Below are positions 7,750-15,623 of a DNA stretch of 20,833 bases, piece by piece. A model generated the notes under the pieces. The model was not told the origin of the DNA. It made no database searches and was given only the letters and a program-made list of their open reading frames with translations. The first letter of the stretch is position 1. Each line of letters opens with the position of its first letter. Both the position numbers and the translations under genes were made by a program. This DNA comes from an uncultured Lachnospiraceae bacterium. Its GTDB lineage: Bacteria > Bacillota > Clostridia > Lachnospirales > Lachnospiraceae. The stretch is taken from contig CAJUFQ010000038.1 of the NCBI GenBank assembly GCA_910585625.1, positions 1 to 20,833 of the forward strand. The letters are read 5' to 3'.

Positions 7750-8288
7750 CTTCTCACTCCTCCCTCTGCCGCTTTTGCCGGACTGTCCCACTCTATCTGA
7801 CGGTAATCGGAGCGGTACTGCATACACGGATTTTTTACCAACCCTTTTTCATTGAAACTGAAATACCGGCTGTTATCCCCTCCCACAATTACATGGTCCA
7901 GCAGTGGAATCCCTACTAATTCACACACCTGCTGCATCCGGTCTGTCAGCCTCACATCCTCCTTTGACGGCAGGAGATTTCCCGAAGGGTGGTTATGGCA
8001 TAAAATCATCCTTGCTGCATTTGAAAGGATGCCTGCCTTCAACAGTTCTCGCGGATGTGCTATTGCATAATCCAGCCCGCCGACACTGGCAAAGTGACAG
8101 TTAATTGGCGTCTGGTCCGTTTTCAGGTTAATGACACACATAACTTCCCGGTCCATGCTGCACAATTCCTTTCCCACCAGATTGATAATATCCTCGGAAG
8201 TGCGGATTTTCGTTTTTGACATGATAGAGGCCTCCTGAACCAGCCGAACAGACACAACTTCCAGTTCAAAACTGCCCTTTATCCCCAT
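7746..8288 (-). CDS. radC: RadC-family JAB/MPN-domain protein, short form
   Basis: The 180-residue product carries the JAB metalloprotein signature HNHPSG (residues ~98-103), followed by PSKED with the Asp near 111 that completes the metal site, and LLDHVIVGG. This is the RadC C-terminal domain. The usual N-terminal helix-hairpin-helix region of full-length RadC is missing, as is common for copies on mobile elements. Despite the historical name, its biochemical role is unclear. The ATG at 8288 has GGAGGAGGAAAGAG just upstream and is chosen over an in-frame TTG at 8306. It ends in an ATGA overlap with the Toprim gene, so the two are probably made together. Confidence 0.9.
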   Translation of the reverse strand: MGIKGSFELEVVSVRLVQEASIMSKTKIRTSEDIINLVGKELCSMDREVMCVINLKTDQTPINCHFASVGGLDYAIAHPRELLKAGILSNAARMILCHNHPSGNLLPSKEDVRLTDRMQQVCELVGIPLLDHVIVGGDNSRYFSFNEKGLVKNPCMQYRSDYRQIEWDSPAKAAEGGVRR

Positions 8289-8397
8289 CTCTTTCCTCCT
8301 CCCCAAAGATTACCGTGACTACCACATTTTCCAGCATGGATTCCAGCAGCCCTGCAAGCTCTTTCTCTGAAATATCCCTTGCCTGATTTCCATCCAT
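8266..8397 (-). CDS. Small 43-residue protein of unknown function
   Basis: ATG at 8397 with ATAGGAGAGGCAT upstream opens a 43-codon frame that ends with TGA at 8266, overlapping the RadC start by 23 nt. The product is acidic (ARDISEKELAGLLESMLENV, then VVTVIFGEEERDGDKGQF) and probably one amphipathic helix followed by a strand. It begins only 9 nt after the DUF5688 stop, so it fits tightly in the operon and has its own ribosome site. That makes it more likely real than a chance frame. No family is recognised. Confidence 0.6.
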   Translation of the reverse strand: MDGNQARDISEKELAGLLESMLENVVVTVIFGEEERDGDKGQF

Positions 8398-8406
8398 ATG
8401 CCTCTC

Positions 8407-9393
8407 CTATCTCTGCCCTCTGTCCTCCTGAATCAGCGACAGCTCTGCCTCTCTGCCATCCAGTCTTTTTTCCGGTGATTCCACAGCCAGCACGATAGTC
8501 CTTGCATCTTTGTCATAACAGTAGACACTGTTTGATAAACGCTCCTCCAGTTCCACCATATCCATGTTTATGCCATGCACCAGTTCCGCAAGTTCAGACG
8601 GATCTCCCTCTGCCATTCCTGCTGGAACAGCAATCACCTCATGGACAGACGATGGCAGGAGCAGAAGATTATCGCCTACCTGTTCAGCAAGCTGGTGCAG
8701 GTTCTCCTCAAACAGCATGGATACAGCCCCATTGATTCTGCTTTCATTAGTGATAACCCATCTGCCCTCTGCATGACTGCTTTCCTGCATGAACATGCTT
8801 TTCATTTCATCAGGCAGCAGTTCAAGCATAAGCTCCCGCATGGGCATAATACTGACCGGGCTGATTCTTCTGGTATTTTCAGAGGCATGCCGGAACAGTT
8901 CCTCCTCTGTCATGCCGGCCATTTCTGCAATCTCATTTGAAACGGTTATGCTGCCTGCCCCACCGGGTATGGCTTCAACACCCCAACGGTAGATAACCGA
9001 CAAATCATGGAATTCCCTGCTCGGAACCCCTGCCAGAAACTCCCTGTTCTGCTCTGTATTCACAAGGCACATGACGACATTGTCCTTCAAATGCCCAATG
9101 TCAATATTTAGTGCATGGTCTTTTAAATTTTCCAATCCCATAGCATATCCTTCTGCCGCAGCCCACAGCACGACATCAAGGCTGCCGCATTCCCGGTAAT
9201 GCCTATACATGTCATTGATATAAATAGTTGGGGCTATCTGCGTATCTTTCCCTTTATACACCGTCAGGGAATCCAGCGTTCGGTTCACTTTCTGTACCGG
9301 CCTTATATCTACAGCCGCATCCCTGTATTCGGGCGGCATATAACTTAAAAACTTCCCTTTTACAATGCTTTTGAATACTTCATAATCCATCAT
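8407..9393 (-). CDS. DUF5688 family protein
   Basis: This 328-residue soluble protein matches my memory of the DUF5688 family, common on Lachnospiraceae ICEs and related plasmids and of unknown function. Recognisable stretches are MDYEVFKSIVKGKFLSYMP at the start, RPVQKVNRTLDSLTVYKG, a central FHDLSVIYRWGVE and PDEMKSMFMQES. No signal peptide, membrane span or catalytic motif stands out. ATG codons lie at 9402, 9393 and 9390. AAGGAG is only 1 nt from the first and 10 nt from the second, so 9393 is preferred. It follows the surface-protein terminator and heads the small block with the 43-residue protein, RadC and Toprim genes, so it needs its own promoter or terminator read-through. Confidence 0.82.
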   Translation of the reverse strand: MMDYEVFKSIVKGKFLSYMPPEYRDAAVDIRPVQKVNRTLDSLTVYKGKDTQIAPTIYINDMYRHYRECGSLDVVLWAAAEGYAMGLENLKDHALNIDIGHLKDNVVMCLVNTEQNREFLAGVPSREFHDLSVIYRWGVEAIPGGAGSITVSNEIAEMAGMTEEELFRHASENTRRISPVSIMPMRELMLELLPDEMKSMFMQESSHAEGRWVITNESRINGAVSMLFEENLHQLAEQVGDNLLLLPSSVHEVIAVPAGMAEGDPSELAELVHGINMDMVELEERLSNSVYCYDKDARTIVLAVESPEKRLDGREAELSLIQEDRGQR

Positions 9394-9413
9394 AACAATC
9401 ATTCTCCTTGCTT

Positions 9414-9446
9414 AAAAAAGGAGAGAAACCGGACCGGCCCCTCTCC
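9414..9446 (-). terminator. Intrinsic terminator of the surface-protein gene
   Basis: On the minus strand GGAGAG (9446-9441) pairs with CTCTCC (9425-9420); a CCGGTCCGG core lies in the loop and six Ts follow (9419-9414). It lies 22 nt after the surface-protein stop. It also abuts the DUF5688 ribosome site. Confidence 0.85.
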
Positions 9447-9467
9447 CAAAATCATACTGACAGTCTG

Positions 9468-12400
9468 CTATCTTCTTTTCTTCCTGCGTTTCCTTTCATA
9501 CAGCACGCCGCCGGCAATGCACATACCGCCCAATGCGGCAGACATCCACGGATGGTAGTTCCCACCTGTCTGCGGCAGCCCTGGCCTGTCCGGCTTATTC
9601 TTCAGTTTCAGCATATAAACCACTGTCTCCGCCACACTGTCATCGTATTGCAGTAATATCTTATGCGGGGTACTGTCAAGGATATACCCCGCCGCAGCTT
9701 TTGTCTCCACGATATAATACGGAATGTCCTCACCAAAGCTGCCATCCTTATGATAAGTGCAGATGTCCAAAAGCCCCGTCTCTGCACAGCCTGTCTTGTC
9801 CGTCACCAGCGTGTCCAGTTTCCTCCCCTCCTTGTTGCGGAGTTCAAACATGACGCCCTCCAACGGCTTTCCCGACTGGCTGCAGGTTTTGCAGACAATG
9901 ATTTTTCCTTTTACCCTTTCATCGGACATGAAGACTTTCTGAATCTTCCCTGTCTCCCCCACAGTAAAATCTACTTCATTGGCAATCAGATAGCCGTACG
10001 GCGCCGCTGTCTCACGCAGGGTATACTTTCCCGCCGGGATTGCCTCTAAACGGTACGGCTTTCCATCCGTTTTCCATGAGGCATATACATCCCCATTGGA
10101 ATTGGTGACCTCCAGCGTTGCCCCCGGCAGCTCTTTCCCTGTCGTAATGTCCGTTTTGGACACCTCCACAATTATCGGCGTGTCTTTCACTTCCAACTGC
10201 TTTGCCACGGCCGGTGTGGCTGCCATTTCCTGTGTGTAGGAAAAATCCACGTCATATGCCGTTTCATCCAGCAGATACCCCGCCGGGGATTCCACTTCTT
10301 TCACATAGTACAGCCCCAGCGGCAGGTCAGCCTCAAATTCTGCTTTCCCATTTTCATCCGTTACAGCCGTGTCCACAAGGCCATCCGCTTTTACAAGGAC
10401 TTCCCTGGATACGCTCACAATCTCCTCTTTCGCATAAATGCCATAAACAGCGCCGGCTACCGGGCAGGCGGTTACGCCGTCCGTTTTCATCAGCGACAGC
10501 TCTGGCCTTACCCTCGCATTGACGAACCCTGCCTCCCCGAAAACTACTTCCGTATGCTCGTCTGCATAGGAAAGTGTAACCTCCTTTGGTTCCCCGCAGA
10601 TGGCAAACCCTGACGGCGGCTGCACCTCTGCCACCAGGTATTTCCCAAGCGGAAGGCTGTCAAGGAAAGCCTCCCCATTTTCATCCGTGGTAAGCGTCGC
10701 TACAACTGCCCCCTTGCCTGCCGGAATGCCGTTTACCATTTCCAATATGCGGTTCCCATCTTCATCCGTCTGGCGGTCCGGGGTATAAATATCCTCCGCT
10801 GCAATGACATTGAATACTGCACCGGCAAGCGGCTGTTCCTCGTAATTGAAATCCACGCTCCTGTTTTTGCCTGTAACTGTACTGAGGATACGGTCAATAA
10901 TGGTATCGTATGCCACGGAGACCGGCACTTCCCCTGACTTTTCAATGGAAATGCTGCCCTTGACGGGCTGGTTTTCAATGACTGCCTCAATGACCGGAGC
11001 GCCGTCTATATCCTCCACGACTTTCAATGCCCCATCCGTGGTAACTTCCAGAGGGAAACCCTCATCTGCAATGACATATCCCTCCGGCGCCGTAATTTCT
11101 TCCACCACATAATTCCCATAGCCCAGCTGCAGAGGCGTGGTTACGGTTCCCATCTCATCCGTGGCAAACTCACTGATTTTCTTATCCCCCAATTTCTGCT
11201 CCACATACTCCCCGGTATCCATATTTTTAATCTTAAAGGTCACGCCGGGAATCAGCACCGTGTTCCCATTTTCCGCATCCTTTTTCACAATGCGGATATA
11301 GGCTTTGAAAGGCGCGTCATTGAACACCCTCCACTGCTGCGGCTCCCTGGAATCCTCCGTAACCGTCACAGTGAAATCCTTTGTTTTATATAAATCCTCC
11401 GGCGTCTTTGTTTCCCTTACCAGATACGTCCCATAAGGCAGCTCTTTGGAAAGCGCGCATCCCTTTTCGTCCGTCACAAGCACGTCATGGGTTTTTGCAT
11501 TGTCCCACCCGTTCTTGTCAATATCCGACTGCAGTTTTACGGTAAATTCTGCGCCTTTTACATAATCTGTCTCCGTGCTTGCGCCATCAGTGGATACCTT
11601 GATAATTTCAAATGCCTGTTTCTTTGCCGTTTCAATTACGGCTGTATTGAGGGAAATATCCTGGTGGATTTCCTGCGCCCCTCGGAAATTGACCGGGTAA
11701 ATGGTCCCGTCAAGCAGGTACCCCTCGCTCGGCTCTATCTCACGGATATAATAGCTGCCGAAGTACAGGTTGCCGAAGTTAAATTCCGCCTGCTCCCCTG
11801 TCTTTACCGTTGCAAGCAGCGCGCCTTTCTCTGCCGGGATGCCTGTTGACGCAAAATCCGTCCCCTGTGTGCTGGTAATGTCGTCATCCCCCGCATAGGT
11901 TACGGTCCCCCTGCCGTCCGGGTAAGTGATGGTCTCCGCCGCATACAGCCCATAGGTTGCCCCTGACAGTTCTGCATCCCCCTGGGGCTCCTCCCCGGTC
12001 TCCCTGTCCTCCTTTTTCGCTGACACGTCGCATCGGATTGGCGTGTTTTCCGCACGGAAATCAGAAATCTCCCCATAGTCCGGCCTCACTTCCCACACCT
12101 TTCCGTCATCCCGGTACCCATCCGGGATGACAACCTCTTTCACATAATATTTGTCCTGCGTTTTCACAAACTTTTGGGAGGCAGCCATGCCTAAGTCCTC
12201 ATCATAATAGAACACCGGCACCTCCGCCTTGCCGTCCCCGCCCACGGAAACACGTTTCGTGCATCCGGCATCGGTGAACACGGCAAACCCGGCTCCTTTC
12301 ACAACATTTTTCGATTCCGAATCCGTCTTTTTTACCATGACGCCCACCGTGTCAGGGTATTCCACAACCGGCATGGTTTTCCCTTTCTGGGTTACTTTCC

Positions 12401-13994
12401 CATCACTGTCATAAAGGGTAAAATACTCCAGCCCCACCGGGTAGACCGTTTCATCTTTCAAATATCCCGGAGCCGCCCTGACTTCCTTCAGGTAATAGGT
12501 GCCCTGTGTCAGCGTCTCCTTCCCTGAAAGTGCCTGGCCATCTGCGTTTGTCCTCCCGAGTTTGCACAGCAGGTCCGTACACTCCGCATCCTCATACAGG
12601 TAATAGGCTGCCCCCGGTACCGGCCTGCCGTTATATACGTTCGTCTTACGGAGTTCAAAACTTCCCTCCTTAAATTTGGAAGTCACTTTCACGCTTGCAG
12701 TCACAGTCCCTGGCTCAAACTCCTCCAGAAAGGTGATTTTCTGCTGCGATACCACCGTCGGCGTCCATTTCCTCCCGCCATGCTCCTTTGACTTTGCGGT
12801 CGCCGTCAGCTTGATGGTACTGTCTGCCGCGACAATCTTTTCCATTGCCTCCTCATTGCAGTACAGGTAAAAGTTGGAAGACGGCTGGCTCGCATCCGTC
12901 TGTGCCACGCAGATGTCATACTTCTTCAAATCAGAATCGTCCTCAATCTCACTGGCGTCTGTTTTCAGCTCTCCTACGGTCAGGCCGTCCGGCTGCCCCG
13001 TGATTTTATAGGAAACATTGGTAATGCTCCCCGTTTTGGTGCGGACAAACTTCTCCTTTGACCTGTACAGACCGTCCCCCATGTCCTGCCACTCCGTTTT
13101 CTTTGGGGAAATCGCATAAGCGATGGACTTTGTAGTCCCGGTTGCCTCGTCATACTCGTCCCGGTTATAATTTTCCGCATCCGACACAAGGGCTGCTATT
13201 TTATTATAGACGCCGCTGCCATCGTTGTAATAGCCCAGCTTTACTTCCCCATTCAGCACATGGATTGCCGCACCGGTAATGAAGTAATCAGCCGGGGCAG
13301 AACCCTCGGAATACCTGCTGTTGTAACAGAGCCCATTCAGCATCCTGGCACCGTTTACCATGCAGAACGTGATTTCCGGCTTGATGCTGCTGCCCGCACC
13401 GGAGGCGCCCACAGCCCCATCCGTGGTATTCTTGCTCAGCTCCAGACAGTAAACCAGATGGCTGTTGTAAGCCCCGGGTTCTGAAATATACTTAATACCC
13501 ATGCTGTGTCCGCAGTATTTTGCGTAACCGCTGCATGACACCGCCATGCTGTCCGGGGCGCCTGCTGCCATTAACACCGGGGCAGAGGCCGTCTGGATTG
13601 TCATTGTGTCCCCCGCGCTAAACATTTCCGGTTCCCCATCTGACAGTGGAACCACTTTCCCATCCTCTGTTGGGGCAGTTTCCTCCTCATTGAGGGCAGG
13701 CTCCTCCTCCCCGCTGTCTCCGTCTTCTTTTTCCTGCTGCCTGCCGCCGGATTCCCTGCTTTCTTCCTCAGCCGGCTCCACAATCTCTGCAGACTCCACT
13801 TCTGTCCCCGCCGTTTCGTCGTAAAGTGCAGGTTCCGGCTCCATGTCTGCCTGGATGTCCCCGTCAATGTCCACTGCCGCATCTGCATCTGTTCCATCTG
13901 CATTGGCATAAACGGCAGTGGGGATGGCAGCGCCCACTGTCAGGACAAGAGCCATTATAAGAGCCATAACCCTTTTCCATCTCTTTTTTGTCAT
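9468..13994 (-). CDS. LPQTG sortase-anchored surface protein with about nine SpaA/CnaB domains
   Basis: The 1508-residue protein is built as a cell-wall adhesin or pilin-like stalk. ATG at 13994 has GGAGGACGTAT upstream; an upstream extension lacks a signal. Residues 1-30 form a signal peptide (KKRWKR, hydrophobic core, cleavage near VYA). Residues ~31-120 are acidic and Pro/Glu-rich. Residues ~150-300 resemble a thioester-type adhesin domain (VYCLELSK, Cys 183). About nine SpaA/CnaB prealbumin-like domains follow, each ending in an E-box such as YYLKEVRAAPGY, YYIREIEPSEGY, YVVEEITAPEGY, YYVKEVESPAGY, YTLRETAAPYGY or YYIVETKAAAGY. These usually form Lys-Asn/Asp isopeptide bonds. The C-terminus has LPQTG (1473-1477), a hydrophobic span and a KRRKKRR tail. 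Terminators on both sides make it a separate transcription unit. The binding target is unknown. Confidence 0.93.
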   Translation of the reverse strand: MTKKRWKRVMALIMALVLTVGAAIPTAVYANADGTDADAAVDIDGDIQADMEPEPALYDETAGTEVESAEIVEPAEEESRESGGRQQEKEDGDSGEEEPALNEEETAPTEDGKVVPLSDGEPEMFSAGDTMTIQTASAPVLMAAGAPDSMAVSCSGYAKYCGHSMGIKYISEPGAYNSHLVYCLELSKNTTDGAVGASGAGSSIKPEITFCMVNGARMLNGLCYNSRYSEGSAPADYFITGAAIHVLNGEVKLGYYNDGSGVYNKIAALVSDAENYNRDEYDEATGTTKSIAYAISPKKTEWQDMGDGLYRSKEKFVRTKTGSITNVSYKITGQPDGLTVGELKTDASEIEDDSDLKKYDICVAQTDASQPSSNFYLYCNEEAMEKIVAADSTIKLTATAKSKEHGGRKWTPTVVSQQKITFLEEFEPGTVTASVKVTSKFKEGSFELRKTNVYNGRPVPGAAYYLYEDAECTDLLCKLGRTNADGQALSGKETLTQGTYYLKEVRAAPGYLKDETVYPVGLEYFTLYDSDGKVTQKGKTMPVVEYPDTVGVMVKKTDSESKNVVKGAGFAVFTDAGCTKRVSVGGDGKAEVPVFYYDEDLGMAASQKFVKTQDKYYVKEVVIPDGYRDDGKVWEVRPDYGEISDFRAENTPIRCDVSAKKEDRETGEEPQGDAELSGATYGLYAAETITYPDGRGTVTYAGDDDITSTQGTDFASTGIPAEKGALLATVKTGEQAEFNFGNLYFGSYYIREIEPSEGYLLDGTIYPVNFRGAQEIHQDISLNTAVIETAKKQAFEIIKVSTDGASTETDYVKGAEFTVKLQSDIDKNGWDNAKTHDVLVTDEKGCALSKELPYGTYLVRETKTPEDLYKTKDFTVTVTEDSREPQQWRVFNDAPFKAYIRIVKKDAENGNTVLIPGVTFKIKNMDTGEYVEQKLGDKKISEFATDEMGTVTTPLQLGYGNYVVEEITAPEGYVIADEGFPLEVTTDGALKVVEDIDGAPVIEAVIENQPVKGSISIEKSGEVPVSVAYDTIIDRILSTVTGKNRSVDFNYEEQPLAGAVFNVIAAEDIYTPDRQTDEDGNRILEMVNGIPAGKGAVVATLTTDENGEAFLDSLPLGKYLVAEVQPPSGFAICGEPKEVTLSYADEHTEVVFGEAGFVNARVRPELSLMKTDGVTACPVAGAVYGIYAKEEIVSVSREVLVKADGLVDTAVTDENGKAEFEADLPLGLYYVKEVESPAGYLLDETAYDVDFSYTQEMAATPAVAKQLEVKDTPIIVEVSKTDITTGKELPGATLEVTNSNGDVYASWKTDGKPYRLEAIPAGKYTLRETAAPYGYLIANEVDFTVGETGKIQKVFMSDERVKGKIIVCKTCSQSGKPLEGVMFELRNKEGRKLDTLVTDKTGCAETGLLDICTYHKDGSFGEDIPYYIVETKAAAGYILDSTPHKILLQYDDSVAETVVYMLKLKNKPDRPGLPQTGGNYHPWMSAALGGMCIAGGVLYERKRRKKRR

Positions 13995-14055
13995 ATACGT
14001 CCTCCATTCATATCTGGTATTCTGTTCCCTGCGGATATTCCCTGCCGGCACAGAC

Positions 14056-14073
14056 GCCGGGCATATCCCCGGC
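14056..14073. repeat. Hairpin in the surface-protein upstream region
   Basis: GCCGGG (14056-14061) and CCCGGC (14068-14073) form a perfect 6-bp stem with loop CATATC. It lies about 60 nt before the surface-protein start and just after the terminator of the partition operon. It could be an operator or a 5' leader structure; I saw no clear promoter beside it. Confidence 0.5.
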
Positions 14074-14083
14074 ATTTGTGCAG

Positions 14084-14110
14084 AAAAAAAGCACGCATAT
14101 TTCAGCGTGC
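14084..14110 (-). terminator. Intrinsic terminator after the partition operon
   Basis: Minus-strand GCACGC (14110-14105) pairs with GCGTGC (14096-14091) and is followed by seven Ts (14090-14084). It closes the parB-parM-parR transcript before the surface-protein gene. A second imperfect hairpin (AAAGCCGGT/ACCGGGCTTT, 14124-14148) lies just upstream of it. Confidence 0.88.
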
Positions 14111-14151
14111 CTTTTCAACCCGTAAAGCCGGTCCGCATACCGGGCTTTCCC

Positions 14152-14205
14152 TTATTCCATTGCCATCCTGCCACGGATAAAGGCAGAACTATTATTTCTT
14201 TCCAT
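14152..14205 (-). CDS. Possible 17-residue micro-ORF after the ParR-like gene
   Basis: ATG at 14205 follows the ParR-like stop by 9 nt, with GGAGGG 4 nt upstream, and encodes MERNNSSAFIRGRMAME before TAA at 14152. The ribosome site is as good as those of its neighbours, and the frame ends before the terminator hairpins. The product is too short to judge by sequence. It could be a translated micro-protein, a leader-type peptide or a chance frame. Confidence 0.3.
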   Translation of the reverse strand: MERNNSSAFIRGRMAME

Positions 14206-14214
14206 AAATCCCTC

Positions 14215-14652
14215 CTAATCCTCACTCCATGCCATTATCTTATCCATGACGTCCGGCATCCCGCTAATGCCTGCCGCCCCATCTTCTTCCATATCTTCTG
14301 TATCTTCTGCCTCCGGCTCCCCGCCGGGAAGATGCGCCATAACCGGCTGCCCTGCCACTGCATTCCCTAAAACGATGCGGACAACCTCATGGATTACTTC
14401 TGTCTTTATATCCTCTTTCACCTCGGACAGCCTCTTTTCAAAATAGGCAGGCGTCATTTCTTCCGGCAGCCCATTCCCATTCCCCGCCTCCTGTGCGTCA
14501 TAATACATTTTCAGCGCGTCCATGACCACCTGGTTCTTTGCCCTCCCGCCATTCAGTTTATCATCCTCAAACTTTTCCAGCAGCTGGACATGCTCTCTTT
14601 TTGTCATGGAAAAACGTATCGTGAAATTGCGGAACAGGTCCCCATAAGCCAT
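14215..14652 (-). CDS. ParR-like ribbon-helix-helix partition protein
   Basis: The 145-residue protein directly follows the ParM-like gene (11 nt gap) and is the expected partner. ParR proteins bind the parC centromere and cap the actin filament. The N-terminus FTIRFSMTKREHVQLLEKFEDD followed by AKNQVVMDALKMYYD looks like a ribbon-helix-helix fold. Next come a helical middle (PAYFEKRLSEVKEDIKTEVIHEVVRIVLG) and an acidic Glu/Asp/Gly tail, a plausible ParM-contact region. AGGGGGG lies 7 nt before the ATG. The assignment rests on the fold pattern and gene order; sequence similarity to the R1 plasmid ParR is not claimed. Confidence 0.72.
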   Translation of the reverse strand: MAYGDLFRNFTIRFSMTKREHVQLLEKFEDDKLNGGRAKNQVVMDALKMYYDAQEAGNGNGLPEEMTPAYFEKRLSEVKEDIKTEVIHEVVRIVLGNAVAGQPVMAHLPGGEPEAEDTEDMEEDGAAGISGMPDVMDKIMAWSED

Positions 14653-14663
14653 TGCAATCCCCC

Positions 14664-15590
14664 CTATCCAAACCTGCGTTTCTGCGACTGTGCCAGATAT
14701 GTGTTCCCAAGCAGCTCATATCCCCTTGCGTTTGCTTTCACATCCTCAATATACTGGATGTTCTTCTGCTCCAGGCCGCCAAAACGTTTCATCACCCCGG
14801 CGCCACCGCCCACAAAGATTATCTGCGTGAGGTCCATGTTATAGCCAAGCTCCCGGAGGCTGTGGTAAATCTGCCGGCAGTAGCCACGGATTTCCTTAAT
14901 GATAATCTTCCGGTACTTCTCCGGCAGGTCTCCCCCGCCGCTTACCATGACTTTCTGAATGTCATACTCGTCCACCTCCGCATTCAGCTGCCTCACACAC
15001 TCCTTGTTAATCTGCTGGATGCAGGTGATAATCCCATGTGGCTGCGTCACACATGCCGATTCATCCGGCAGGCCGTTGACAATTGGCATAATGTCCACTG
15101 TCCAGGAACCAATATCCACTGCAAGCTGTTTCTCCGGGAATCTGTCAATGCGGTCAACCACTGCCGCATAGCATTGCGGGTAAACGCAGACATTGTCAAT
15201 GAAAATATGGTACCTCTCTTTCTCAAAGGCAAATGAGACTTCCTTTTTCTTCAACAGGTAAGAAACGAAATCTTTTTTCTCGTCCCCGAACCTTGTCAGC
15301 GGCAGCCCAACCGCCAGCAGCACATGGGCTGTCTTTCTGCCCCTGATTTTCAATTCCTTTGCCACCGCTGCCAATGTCAGCATATAATAATTTTCATCCG
15401 TTACCTTTGTGTCCTTTACCTCAAGACGCCTGCTGCCAATCTTGTAATACTTCCCGGCAAACTCCAAAACGTTTTCTGCAAATGCCGGCTCCGTGCTGAT
15501 TTCCTTACAGCCTGATGTAAATACCTCATGTACCGTTTTCATCCCGAACCAGCCGTGGTCTACCCCAATCACTTCTATTTTGTTATCCAT
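14664..15590 (-). CDS. parM: ParM/StbA-like actin-type partition ATPase
   Basis: The 308-residue protein shows actin-fold nucleotide-binding motifs: phosphate-1 loop VIGVDHGWFGMKT (Asp 11), phosphate-2 loop LAVDIGSWTVDIM (Asp 159) and adenosine motif QIIFVGGGAGVMKRFGG near residue 270. Plasmid ParM proteins polymerise with ATP and push replicated DNA apart. The start at 15590 is chosen because GGAGG lies 9 nt upstream; the earlier in-frame ATG at 15611 has no ribosome site. It lies 33 nt downstream of parB and is followed by the ParR-like gene. Finding it on an integrating element suggests active segregation of an extrachromosomal form, which is inference. Confidence 0.9.
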   Translation of the reverse strand: MDNKIEVIGVDHGWFGMKTVHEVFTSGCKEISTEPAFAENVLEFAGKYYKIGSRRLEVKDTKVTDENYYMLTLAAVAKELKIRGRKTAHVLLAVGLPLTRFGDEKKDFVSYLLKKKEVSFAFEKERYHIFIDNVCVYPQCYAAVVDRIDRFPEKQLAVDIGSWTVDIMPIVNGLPDESACVTQPHGIITCIQQINKECVRQLNAEVDEYDIQKVMVSGGGDLPEKYRKIIIKEIRGYCRQIYHSLRELGYNMDLTQIIFVGGGAGVMKRFGGLEQKNIQYIEDVKANARGYELLGNTYLAQSQKRRFG

Positions 15591-15623
15591 TTTGAATGTC
15601 CTCCTTTTCATATAACCAGCTCC

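Noticed and set aside
13995..14075. Longer N-terminus for the surface protein beginning at 14075
   Set aside because: The extra 27 residues precede the signal peptide and lack a ribosome site, while 13994 has GGAGG at proper spacing and gives a normal signal peptide.
13995..14083. Promoter for the surface-protein gene
   Set aside because: A promoter must exist after the terminator, but no -35/-10 pair with good spacing stood out, so none is annotated.
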